Source: Chloroflexota bacterium
Lineage (GTDB): Bacteria > Chloroflexota > Anaerolineae > Promineifilales > Promineifilaceae
Direction: 5' to 3'
NCBI GenBank assembly: GCA_008501785.1
Contig: QQUD01000066.1
Span: 1 to 8,779 of the forward strand
DNA length: 8,779 nt
Part shown: positions 1-5,725 of the stretch, in pieces
Layout: each line of letters begins with the position of its first letter
How positions within the stretch are numbered: position 1 is the first letter of the stretch
Notes under the pieces: generated by a model
Told to the model about the DNA's origin: nothing
Database searches by the model: none
Seen by the model: the letters and a program-made list of their open reading frames with translations, nothing else
Translations under genes and position numbers: made by a program

Positions 1-276
1 TACCTCAGGCAATGCCTCACCCCACAACTTAGCAAGCCCTTTTTTAGCGGCGACGCTATCAGGCTTGATGGCCAACGCCCGTTGCAGCGCTCTTTCTTTT
101 TCTGTCTGGTTAGGTTCTACATTCGCCAGACCAATCCACGCCGCTTCTGTTTCTGGCGCTTCTTCCAAAATTTCTTTATACAGTTGGACAGCAGCCGCCC
201 GCTTTCCATTTTCGGCGACCCTATCTGCCTGCCGCAGCAGCGAACGCAGACGCGGTCCACTTATTTCTGTTGTCAT
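1..276 (-). CDS. TPR-repeat protein, 3' part cut off by the window edge
   Basis: The reading frame starts at an ATG (274-276) and stays open for 92 codons to the left edge, so the C-terminus is outside the window. The visible part is helical and alanine/leucine-rich. It carries a recognisable tetratricopeptide pattern: AVQLYKEILEEAPETEAAW at about residues 29-47, then a second helix pair ending ALQRALAIKPDS at about 63-74. TPR units normally mediate protein-protein contact, and the partner is unknown. The start lies 4 nt after the nadK stop, with only a weak AG-rich stretch as ribosome binding site, so translation is probably coupled to nadK. No signal peptide or membrane segment is visible at the N-terminus. 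The frame and the TPR call are well supported; the function is not known. Confidence 0.75.
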   Translation of the reverse strand, partial: MTTEISGPRLRSLLRQADRVAENGKRAAAVQLYKEILEEAPETEAAWIGLANVEPNQTEKERALQRALAIKPDSVAAKKGLAKLWGEALPEV

Positions 277-280
277 GACA

Positions 281-1111
281 CTATCTCACATAGCCCAGGC
301 GGCCCATCAGTCGCCGATAAAAATAACCAGGCGTATCAACCCGGGCAAATGGTATTAAATTGTTGTTTTTCTGAATAATCACAGTATCCCCATCCTGTAA
401 CGAAATACCGTGTTGACCATCTGGCGTAATGTACGCCTCGTGGTCCATTTTAACATTGATCTCGATAACGGCCGTTTCATGCAGCACCAACGCTCTATCA
501 AAGCTAAGGTGTGCCGCCACCGGCAGCACCACAAAGTTATGCAGCTGCGGCGGTAGCAGCGGCCCTCCAGCGGCCATCGAATAGGCAGTCGAACCAGTCG
601 GCGTCGCCACAATAAGCGCATCTGCCGTGTAATTGGTAACGGCATCATCATCGACCCGCAGTGTAAACCGCACAACGCGTGCCTGCTGCCCCCGCCCCAC
701 CACAATATCGTTAAGCGCATTAAACGTTTCTACAATATGACCATTACGCCGCAGTGTTGCATAAAGCATTAGTCGATTTTCAACCCAAAAATCGCCGTTG
801 AGCACATGTGCCAGCCGCTCTTGCCAATCGTCAAGCTGCGCCTCGCTCAGAAAGCCAACCCGCCCCATGTTCACCCCAAATATCGGGATTTTACGCGAGA
901 CAGAGAGGCGAGCGGCCCGTAACAAAGAGCCATCACCGCCCAGCACAACCAGCATCGAAAGCCGGTCCAACTGGCCGTTGATACCCGATTCATCCCAGGT
1001 AGAACCGACCCAGGTGCTCACACCCTGTTCGGTCAGCCACCGCCCAATCTCTTCGGCCAGTGGCTTAGATTCTGGAATTCGGGGATGGTGCAAAATACCA
1101 ATATGGTTCAT
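281..1111 (-). CDS. nadK: NAD kinase
   Basis: This is an ATP-dependent NAD kinase (ppnK family), which phosphorylates NAD to NADP in the cytoplasm. At 276 residues it has the usual bacterial length. Visible hallmarks in order are the GGDGS motif at residues 58-62 with the catalytic Asp60, GVNMGRVGFLSE at 79-90, the ND pair at 134-135, and the NAD-binding signature ATPTGSTAYSMAAGGP at 169-184. A C-terminal DGQ follows at 231-233. The stretch after the signature (PLLPPQLHNFVVLP) is somewhat divergent from the common PxxPH version, but no catalytic residue is missing. The ATG lies 4 nt after the hisS stop and has no clear Shine-Dalgarno sequence, which suggests translational coupling in a hisS-nadK-TPR operon. 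NADP supply beside a tRNA synthetase has no obvious pathway logic. Confidence 0.95.
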   Translation of the reverse strand: MNHIGILHHPRIPESKPLAEEIGRWLTEQGVSTWVGSTWDESGINGQLDRLSMLVVLGGDGSLLRAARLSVSRKIPIFGVNMGRVGFLSEAQLDDWQERLAHVLNGDFWVENRLMLYATLRRNGHIVETFNALNDIVVGRGQQARVVRFTLRVDDDAVTNYTADALIVATPTGSTAYSMAAGGPLLPPQLHNFVVLPVAAHLSFDRALVLHETAVIEINVKMDHEAYITPDGQHGISLQDGDTVIIQKNNNLIPFARVDTPGYFYRRLMGRLGYVR

Positions 1112-1115
1112 ATCA

Positions 1116-2387
1116 TTAATTTTGTTGTAACCATGTCACGAGATCAGCAAAAGGCACTTGGGTTTGATCCCCACCGGATAACGGCCGTACCGTTGCCATC
1201 TGTTCAGCCACTTCAGATTCACCCAAAATCAATACATGTTGAATATTGTGTTTATTGGCTTCGCGCATCTGACTTTTCATGCTGCGCCGGTTGCGGGCAA
1301 ATGCCAATCGCGTGCCAATGCCTGCTGCGCGTAGTTGGTAGGTGAGGGAAACGGCCGTTTCCTTCGTCGCCCCGCCAAAATGCGCCACCATCACAGTTGG
1401 CAATTTCGATGCAGGCGGCTCAATGCCCTGCTCCTTCAACCCCAAAATAATGCGCTCAATGCCGCTGCCAAAACCAACACCAGGGGTTGATGAACCGCCG
1501 ACTGCTTCCGCTAACCCATCATACCGGCCACCACCACAAACGGCCGCCTGTGCACCAATCCCTTCGGCCCACACTTCAAACACAGTCTTGGTGTAATAAT
1601 CAATACCACGCACCAGTCTGAAATTAATCGCATATGGCTCTTCAAGCTTGTCCAACAAGCGGCGCAAATCAGCAAAATGTGTTTCACAATCTTCGCACAA
1701 GTTATCGGCAATGTGTGGCGCATTTGCCAGCAGGTCATCCATGCCAGCTTCCTTGCTATCCAGCACACGTAGGGGGTTCTTTTGCATCCGTTCCTGATCA
1801 ATGGGAGCCAGCTTGTCCATGTGATCGGCCAAATACGCCTTCAACTTTTCCACATAAACCGGCTTGCATTCTGGACAACCCGTGCTATTTAATTGAAAGG
1901 AAAGTCCTTTATAGCCCAGTTCACGATACAAATTCATAGCCACCATCATCACTTCCAGGTCTGCGGCCGGGTCTTCTTCACCCAAAATCTCTACGTCAAA
2001 CTGGCTGTGTTGACGGTAGCGTCCCGCTTGCGGCCGTTCCCGCCGAAAAATGGAACCAACCGAAAACAGTTTCACCGGCTGCGGCAGACTGGCCATCCCA
2101 TTCTGAATAAACGCCCGCACAAATCCGGCCGTAAATTCGGGACGCAGCGTAATGCTGCTGCCATCTGGTTCTTCAATGGTATACATCTCTTTTTGCACAA
2201 ACACATCAGACGCCGTGCCCATGCCCCGCGCAAAAAGCTGCGTGTATTCGATAACGGGCAGGTCAATGCGTTCAAACCCATATCGATGTGCCAGATGGGT
2301 CGCCTTTTCAATCACCAAATCCCAATACCGGCGATCCTCCGGCAAAACATCCTGCATCCCTGTAACCCGCTGTATTTTCTCCAACAT
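1116..2387 (-). CDS. hisS: Histidyl-tRNA synthetase
   Basis: This class II aminoacyl-tRNA synthetase charges tRNA(His) with histidine. From the ATG at 2385-2387 it is 423 residues long, normal for bacterial HisRS. Visible motifs are LRPEFTAG at about 81-88 and motif 2, FRRERPQAGRYRQHSQFDVE, at 114-133. The histidine-specific RLVRGIDYYT is at 257-266, the second histidine signature GGGRYDGL at 285-292, and motif 3, GVGFGSGIERI, at 303-313. A C-terminal anticodon-binding domain follows at about 330-423. Four cysteines form CPEC (171-174) and CEDC (231-234), a possible metal site in the insertion domain. An in-frame TTG at 2394-2396 would add three residues. I prefer the ATG because GGAGG (2390-2394) lies just upstream and the TTG overlaps it, although the 2-nt spacing is short. 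It is the first gene of the operon with nadK. Confidence 0.95.
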   Translation of the reverse strand: MLEKIQRVTGMQDVLPEDRRYWDLVIEKATHLAHRYGFERIDLPVIEYTQLFARGMGTASDVFVQKEMYTIEEPDGSSITLRPEFTAGFVRAFIQNGMASLPQPVKLFSVGSIFRRERPQAGRYRQHSQFDVEILGEEDPAADLEVMMVAMNLYRELGYKGLSFQLNSTGCPECKPVYVEKLKAYLADHMDKLAPIDQERMQKNPLRVLDSKEAGMDDLLANAPHIADNLCEDCETHFADLRRLLDKLEEPYAINFRLVRGIDYYTKTVFEVWAEGIGAQAAVCGGGRYDGLAEAVGGSSTPGVGFGSGIERIILGLKEQGIEPPASKLPTVMVAHFGGATKETAVSLTYQLRAAGIGTRLAFARNRRSMKSQMREANKHNIQHVLILGESEVAEQMATVRPLSGGDQTQVPFADLVTWLQQN

Positions 2388-2415
2388 TGCCTCCAAAAGT
2401 TTTAGCTTCGTTTTA

Positions 2416-2445
2416 TTCCCCCGGAAACTTTGAGTTTCCAGGGAA
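2416..2445 (-). promoter_or_regulatory. Leader hairpin upstream of hisS
   Basis: GGAAACT (2423-2429) and AGTTTCC (2433-2439) form a perfect 7-bp stem with a 3-nt loop. Outside it TTCCC (2416-2420) pairs with GGGAA (2441-2445) across a 2x1 internal mismatch, giving 12 bp in total. It ends about 29 nt before the preferred hisS ATG. No U-tract follows on the minus strand, so it is not a standard terminator. A role in mRNA stability or hisS control is inference. Confidence 0.45.
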
Positions 2446-2470
2446 ATTTAGATAGCATATTTCGGCTACT

Positions 2471-2476
2471 ATTATA
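2471..2476 (-). promoter_or_regulatory. Candidate -10 box for the hisS operon
   Basis: The minus strand reads TATAAT exactly here, about 85 nt upstream of the hisS start and upstream of the leader hairpin. No good -35 hexamer is found at 16-19 nt spacing, so the call rests on the -10 box and its position alone. Confidence 0.3.
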
Positions 2477-2632
2477 ACGGTATCATCCAAAAAGCCTACG
2501 ACACATCTGTAAAAAAGTCATTATCGGGAGCTAAGAGGGAGATAAGCAGGTCTTTAGCATCTTAGCACTTCAGTAGTTCGGTAGAAATATCTATTTGATA
2601 GCCGAAAACAAATAGGCAAATTTTACATAAAA

Positions 2633-2660
2633 TTGTCATCAAGCAAAAAAAATATACAAT
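2633..2660 (+). promoter_or_regulatory. Candidate sigma70-type promoter for the plus-strand genes
   Basis: TTGTCA (2633-2638) and TACAAT (2655-2660) each match the sigma70 consensus in five of six positions and are 16 nt apart. Transcription would start near 2667, giving an untranslated leader of about 80 nt before the ATG at 2748. The surrounding DNA is very AT-rich, so a chance match is possible. Confidence 0.45.
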
Positions 2661-2747
2661 TTTACTTGGCCAAATAGACTTTTTGTGGATAAAAGTGTTA
2701 GTGTGCAGAAAATGCTAATCGCTGAGAGATTAAAAGGTGAATAAATA

Positions 2748-3068
2748 ATGGGTACAGAAAAGCTGTTTACCAATTTTCCGAATCTAGAAACTAAAAGACT
2801 GTCATTGAGAGAGTTCAAACCTGAATTTAAAGCTGACATCTTTAAGATTTTGAGTAACACTAATGGAGCAGTCAACTGTTTCCTATTCACTAAAATTGGA
2901 ACTAAACGGATCGAAGCTACCACTCGTTTAGAAAACATCGCTTCGGCACGCGTACTCGAAAAGAATGGCTTTCAGAAAGAAGGTACATTGCGGGAATGTG
3001 AGCATTATCAAGGGAAATCCTATGATCTAGTGATGTATTCGATTCTGAAGCGAGAATTTCTGGGATAA
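2748..3068 (+). CDS. GNAT N-acetyltransferase remnant with in-frame internal deletion (likely non-functional)
   Basis: The 106-residue product carries both ends of a RimJ/RimL-type GNAT acetyltransferase but not the middle. Residues 9-38 (NFPNLETKRLSLREF and the following helix) match the family N-terminus. Residues 50-103 match its C-terminus: RIEA, then NIASARVLEKNGFQKEG, then the YSILKREF strand. Family members are usually about 170-185 residues, so roughly 70-80 are missing. The lost part includes the Q/RxxGxG/A acetyl-CoA-binding loop, and the junction lies near residues 36-42 (about 2853-2873). The frame is kept across the deletion. The start is supported by AGGTGA at 2735-2740, 7 nt before the ATG. 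Without the cofactor loop, acetyltransferase activity is unlikely, so this is probably a pseudogene with an open frame. The following lipoprotein gene starts 32 nt downstream. Confidence 0.8.
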   Translation: MGTEKLFTNFPNLETKRLSLREFKPEFKADIFKILSNTNGAVNCFLFTKIGTKRIEATTRLENIASARVLEKNGFQKEGTLRECEHYQGKSYDLVMYSILKREFLG

Positions 3069-3100
3069 CTAATCGTCATTATGGAAATGGGAATAAAATA

Positions 3101-4060
3101 ATGTTTCGAAAAAAAATTATTGGATTGTTAATTGGGTTAACTATTCTCCTTTTTGGATGCGTTTCATCTTCGGAAATTCACACAGTCGTCCCTGATAGTA
3201 CACCACGTAGTACACCACGTAGTACGCCACGGTTGGCGATCATCTCTGCCTTTGAGCCTGAATTAAAGGAATTGCTGAGGCAGACAGAGATCGATCACAC
3301 AACCATTATCAACGGGCGCAGTTTTCATACCGGGCAGTTAGCAGGCAATGATGTTGTTTTATTCATGAGTGGTGTCAGCATGGTCAATGCGGCAATGACG
3401 ACCCAGACGGTGCTTGATCATTTTGATGTGAACGGCATCGTTATTTCTGGCATCGCAGGTGGTGTAAACCCTGACCTAAACATTGGTGACGTAATCATAC
3501 CAGACCAATGGGGCCAATATCAGGAACAGTTTTTTGCCAGGGAAACGAACGATGGATGGGACCTGGGACGGCATTCTGATGAATTTTCCAATTACGGCAT
3601 GATGTTTCCGCAAAAAGTATCGGTGACTCGCAAAGGTGACAATCCAGACTCAGAAAAAGAGCATTTTTGGTTTCAGGTTGATCCTGAAATGTTAACAGTG
3701 GCTCAACAAGTTGTGGAGAAAGTCCAGTTAAATGAATGTGCTTGGCTGGGCAAATGCTTGGAAACAAAACCAACAGTTATTATCGGTGGGAATGGGGTCA
3801 GCGGGCCAACTTTTGTAGACAATGCCCACTATCGTGACTGGGTATGGGATACTTTCCAGGCCAATGCGCTCGACATGGAATCTGCTTCTGTTGCTCATGT
3901 AGCCTATGTGAACGATGTACCATTTATTGCTTTTCGTTCGTTGTCTGACCTTGCAGGTGGCGGCTCTGGCGTAAATGAGATTAATGTCTTTTTTCAACTT
4001 GCTTCAGATAATTCCGCCGAAGTAGTCATTGCTTTTCTGGAGGTATGGGGAGAGCGATGA
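3101..4060 (+). CDS. Secreted lipoprotein of the nucleoside phosphorylase/nucleosidase (PNP/UDP) superfamily
   Basis: The N-terminus is a lipoprotein signal peptide: RKK at residues 3-5, a hydrophobic stretch, then LFGC with the lipidated Cys20. A Ser/Thr/Pro linker holding (STPR)x3 at 33-44 precedes the enzyme domain. The domain resembles MTA/SAH nucleosidase and nucleoside phosphorylases: LAIISAFEPELKELL at 45-59 (Glu52 at the acid position), SGIAGGVNPDLNIGDVIIP at 116-134, DMES at 258-261 (Glu260, ribose-binding position) and RSLSDLAGG at 279-287 (Asp283, catalytic acid position). The GGNGVSGPTFVDN block at 229-241 and overall layout recall the plant bark storage protein branch. Apart from Cys20, the only cysteines are 213 and 219, a possible disulfide fitting an extracytoplasmic site. 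It probably cleaves a nucleoside outside the membrane; the substrate is not known. GGGA at 3089-3092 is an acceptable ribosome binding site. Confidence 0.85.
   Translation: MFRKKIIGLLIGLTILLFGCVSSSEIHTVVPDSTPRSTPRSTPRLAIISAFEPELKELLRQTEIDHTTIINGRSFHTGQLAGNDVVLFMSGVSMVNAAMTTQTVLDHFDVNGIVISGIAGGVNPDLNIGDVIIPDQWGQYQEQFFARETNDGWDLGRHSDEFSNYGMMFPQKVSVTRKGDNPDSEKEHFWFQVDPEMLTVAQQVVEKVQLNECAWLGKCLETKPTVIIGGNGVSGPTFVDNAHYRDWVWDTFQANALDMESASVAHVAYVNDVPFIAFRSLSDLAGGGSGVNEINVFFQLASDNSAEVVIAFLEVWGER
3197..3232 (+). repeat. Three tandem 12-bp repeats coding for STPR in the lipoprotein linker
   Basis: Units AGTACACCACGT at 3197-3208 and 3209-3220 are identical. The third unit (3221-3232) differs at two positions. 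The unit length is a multiple of three, so copy-number changes by slippage would lengthen or shorten the linker between the lipid anchor and the enzyme without breaking the frame. Confidence 0.9.
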
Positions 4061-4257
4061 AATTGTTGCCTCGATTGGAAGGGAGAATTCTATTGGCATC
4101 CAAAGCACTTACTCAGCTTGCCATATGTCAAAACGGCCGTTTGCAAACAATTACTTCTGAGGATTTCCGATGTTTCAAAAGATTACAACTTCTCCAGAAG
4201 CGGCGAAATAGTTATTACTTGAGCAATTTGGTTCATAGCTTCCAGAAAAAACGTTAG
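4057..4257 (+). CDS. Doubtful small basic ORF overlapping the lipoprotein stop codon
   Basis: A 66-codon frame starts with ATG at 4057-4059, overlapping the lipoprotein TGA as ATGA, with GGGGAGAG (4047-4054) close upstream. This is a typical coupling arrangement. An in-frame ATG at 4045 is possible but lies 1 nt from GGAGG. The product would be rich in Lys and Arg (ending HSFQKKR), has no signal peptide or membrane segment, and resembles no family I know. One ACGGCCGT palindrome lies inside it (4133-4140). It could equally be non-coding DNA or the worn tail of a lost gene; the start context is the only positive evidence. Confidence 0.25.
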   Translation: MKLLPRLEGRILLASKALTQLAICQNGRLQTITSEDFRCFKRLQLLQKRRNSYYLSNLVHSFQKKR

Positions 4258-4302
4258 CACAAAATCCACACCTATCAGCAATTAAAGAAGGAATTTATCA
4301 TA

Positions 4303-5139
4303 ATGGAAAATCGAGAACGAATCGGCAAAACGGTAACAGAATACAATCCATCAACATGGGATATTGCCTGGGTTTCGGGCCTTGCATTCTTGCTGGGCAT
4401 CGCAATAGACATCCGTGGGTTTGGCTCTCTAAGAACTCCTTCCCTGTGGCAACTATGGGCAATTACAGCAGTGATTGGTTTCGTAGCAAGCATTTTGCTA
4501 CCCCAGAAACGGCGAGGATTAATTTTTGCTTTGGGTGCAACGTTAGCAGTTTATACAGTTAGGATTGTATCTACACCATGGACATATTGGCTTCAAAACC
4601 TGCCCTTAAACCCTACTTTTCAATACTGGGTCATTGCAGGACCTGGAGGCGGAGTTTTTGGTTTATTCTTTCCAGCGGTCCTTTCGCTTTTCGTTGGTCT
4701 GTGGGTATTTCGACTTCCAATTTCTGAACAATGGGGTGGAATCATTGCATTTAGACGCCAAGCTTGGCTTTATGGCATACCTGCAGCTATCATCATTGCT
4801 GGTCTTACTATCGGATTAGGTCTGCTTTCAGGCGCGGTAGAATTTTCTCCTATGTTTGATTGGGCAAAGTCAGCTGTAAATCTGTTTTCCAATCTTTGGG
4901 AAGAAATTCTTTTCCGTGGCATGTTATTACAAGTTGTCCGGAAATATCTTGGGCCACGAACTGCCATGATATGGACAGGGGTGTTTTTTGGAATCCTGCA
5001 TGGCATTAATCCATTGGGTATATTTATTGCGCTAATAAGCTGGATATTTGCATGGGTTGTGTTAAAAACACGCAGCTTGTGGGGCGGGTGGATAGTGCAT
5101 CAGGTAAGTGATATGCTGATCGATAATTTGATTAGTTGA
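4303..5139 (+). CDS. CPBP-family intramembrane metalloprotease (Abi/CAAX protease-like)
   Basis: The product is a 278-residue polytopic membrane protein with hydrophobic segments at roughly 22-38, 52-68, 72-90, 110-137, 156-176, 222-240 and 240-256. The three CPBP motifs are present in order near the C-terminus: EEILFR at 200-205 (Glu200, Glu201, Arg205), FGILH at 229-233 (Phe229, His233) and HQVSD at 266-270. The last has Asp where many members have Asn, which the family tolerates. The set is complete, so a working zinc-dependent membrane protease is plausible. Known relatives process prenylated proteins, take part in bacteriocin self-immunity or anchor proteins; the sequence does not say which applies. 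AAGGA at 4288-4292 precedes the ATG by 10 nt. The next gene follows after 109 nt, so it need not share a transcript with it. Confidence 0.88.
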   Translation: MENRERIGKTVTEYNPSTWDIAWVSGLAFLLGIAIDIRGFGSLRTPSLWQLWAITAVIGFVASILLPQKRRGLIFALGATLAVYTVRIVSTPWTYWLQNLPLNPTFQYWVIAGPGGGVFGLFFPAVLSLFVGLWVFRLPISEQWGGIIAFRRQAWLYGIPAAIIIAGLTIGLGLLSGAVEFSPMFDWAKSAVNLFSNLWEEILFRGMLLQVVRKYLGPRTAMIWTGVFFGILHGINPLGIFIALISWIFAWVVLKTRSLWGGWIVHQVSDMLIDNLIS

Positions 5140-5193
5140 GGTGGGTCTCGTATAGAAAAAACGGTTTTGCTCGTCCTTAATTGAACAAAATGA

Positions 5194-5222
5194 GCTTGTG
5201 AACGACAAAGCCGCACACAAGC
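5194..5222 (+). repeat. Short inverted repeat before the HIT-like gene
   Basis: GCTTGTG (5194-5200) and CACAAGC (5216-5222) can form a 7-bp stem with a 15-nt loop. It ends 8 nt before the AGGAG ribosome binding site of the HIT-like gene. No U-tract follows, so a terminator is unlikely. It might shield the ribosome binding site or be chance. Confidence 0.3.
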
Positions 5223-5248
5223 AAATCTAGAGGAGAAAGTATCTGACT

Positions 5249-5722
5249 ATGGATAAATCATGTGTGTATGAGGACAAATATTTCAAAGTGATTAGTCCTG
5301 AGTTCCCGCTGAACTGTAAGGACGATGGTGGACATCTGATTCTAATCAAAAAAGTAAAAGTTACGGATCGATCTGATTTAACCTACCAGGAAGCAATTGA
5401 CTTTATGAGAATCAGTATGATTGTCGGAAAGGCAATGTATGAGGTACTTGGCGTTGAAAGGATGAATTATGAGGACCTGGGTAATTGGGGGATCGATGAT
5501 CCTGGCGGTGCAAAGATGCATTTGCATTTTATGGGACGAGCGAAAGAACAAACTCATCAGATTAGAGGGCAGCATATTTTTTTATACCCAAAAGGTCACA
5601 AGATTTATCAAGGGCATTTAAAACCACTTTCTGAAGATCAACTTCGAATCCTGCGCGAAAGAATTACTGAAATTCAACAAGAACCCAAATATCAAAAAAT
5701 GGCTGAATTAGCCGAGTTGTAA
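5249..5722 (+). CDS. HIT-like (histidine triad superfamily) protein
   Basis: The 157-residue product is compact and cytoplasmic, with no signal peptide. Its core NYEDLGNWG...GGAKMHLHFMGRA at residues 73-98 matches the C-terminal half of the histidine triad fold. HIT enzymes hydrolyse or transfer nucleotides through an HxHxHxx motif. Here His91 and His93 fit the second (nucleophile) and third positions, while the first is Lys89, so the triad is incomplete. The region after the motif (QIRGQHIFLYPKGHKIYQGHLKPLS, split at 104-128) adds more histidines. An AGGAG site at 5231-5235 lies 13 nt from the ATG, rather far, but 7 nt from an in-frame CTG at 5243, so a start two codons earlier is possible. 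The MFS gene begins 3 nt after its stop. Nucleotide hydrolase or phosphoramidase activity is inference. Confidence 0.75.
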   Translation: MDKSCVYEDKYFKVISPEFPLNCKDDGGHLILIKKVKVTDRSDLTYQEAIDFMRISMIVGKAMYEVLGVERMNYEDLGNWGIDDPGGAKMHLHFMGRAKEQTHQIRGQHIFLYPKGHKIYQGHLKPLSEDQLRILRERITEIQQEPKYQKMAELAEL

Positions 5723-5725
5723 TAA

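Larger units (their letters stand above)
2397..2747. other. Divergent intergenic region between hisS and the GNAT-related gene
   Basis: This 350-nt stretch contains no convincing gene on either strand. It is clearly more AT-rich than the hisS side. It holds a leader hairpin and a -10-like box facing hisS, a sigma70-like promoter facing the plus-strand genes, and an imperfectly explained inverted repeat: GCTAAGA at 2530-2536 against TCTTAGC at 2560-2566, with a 23-nt loop. The repeat could be an operator or an RNA hairpin, and no U-tract follows it. I found no tRNA, T-box core or other riboswitch signature in it. Confidence 0.6.

Noticed and set aside
65..378. Plus-strand open frames opposite the TPR and nadK genes
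   Set aside because: They are low-complexity shadows of well-supported minus-strand coding sequence.
2394..2396. TTG as the hisS start
   Set aside because: It overlaps the only good ribosome binding sequence (GGAGG), and the ATG nine bases downstream fits HisRS N-termini better. It remains possible.
2397..2747. T-box riboswitch upstream of hisS
   Set aside because: No TGGNACC-type core or terminator/antiterminator pair with a U-tract is visible on the minus strand.
2639..2938. Minus-strand open frame opposite the GNAT remnant
   Set aside because: It is antisense to a recognisable protein family, and its own translation shows no family features.
5140..5248. Rho-independent terminator between the CPBP and HIT-like genes
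   Set aside because: The only stem (5194-5222) has a large loop and no U-tract.
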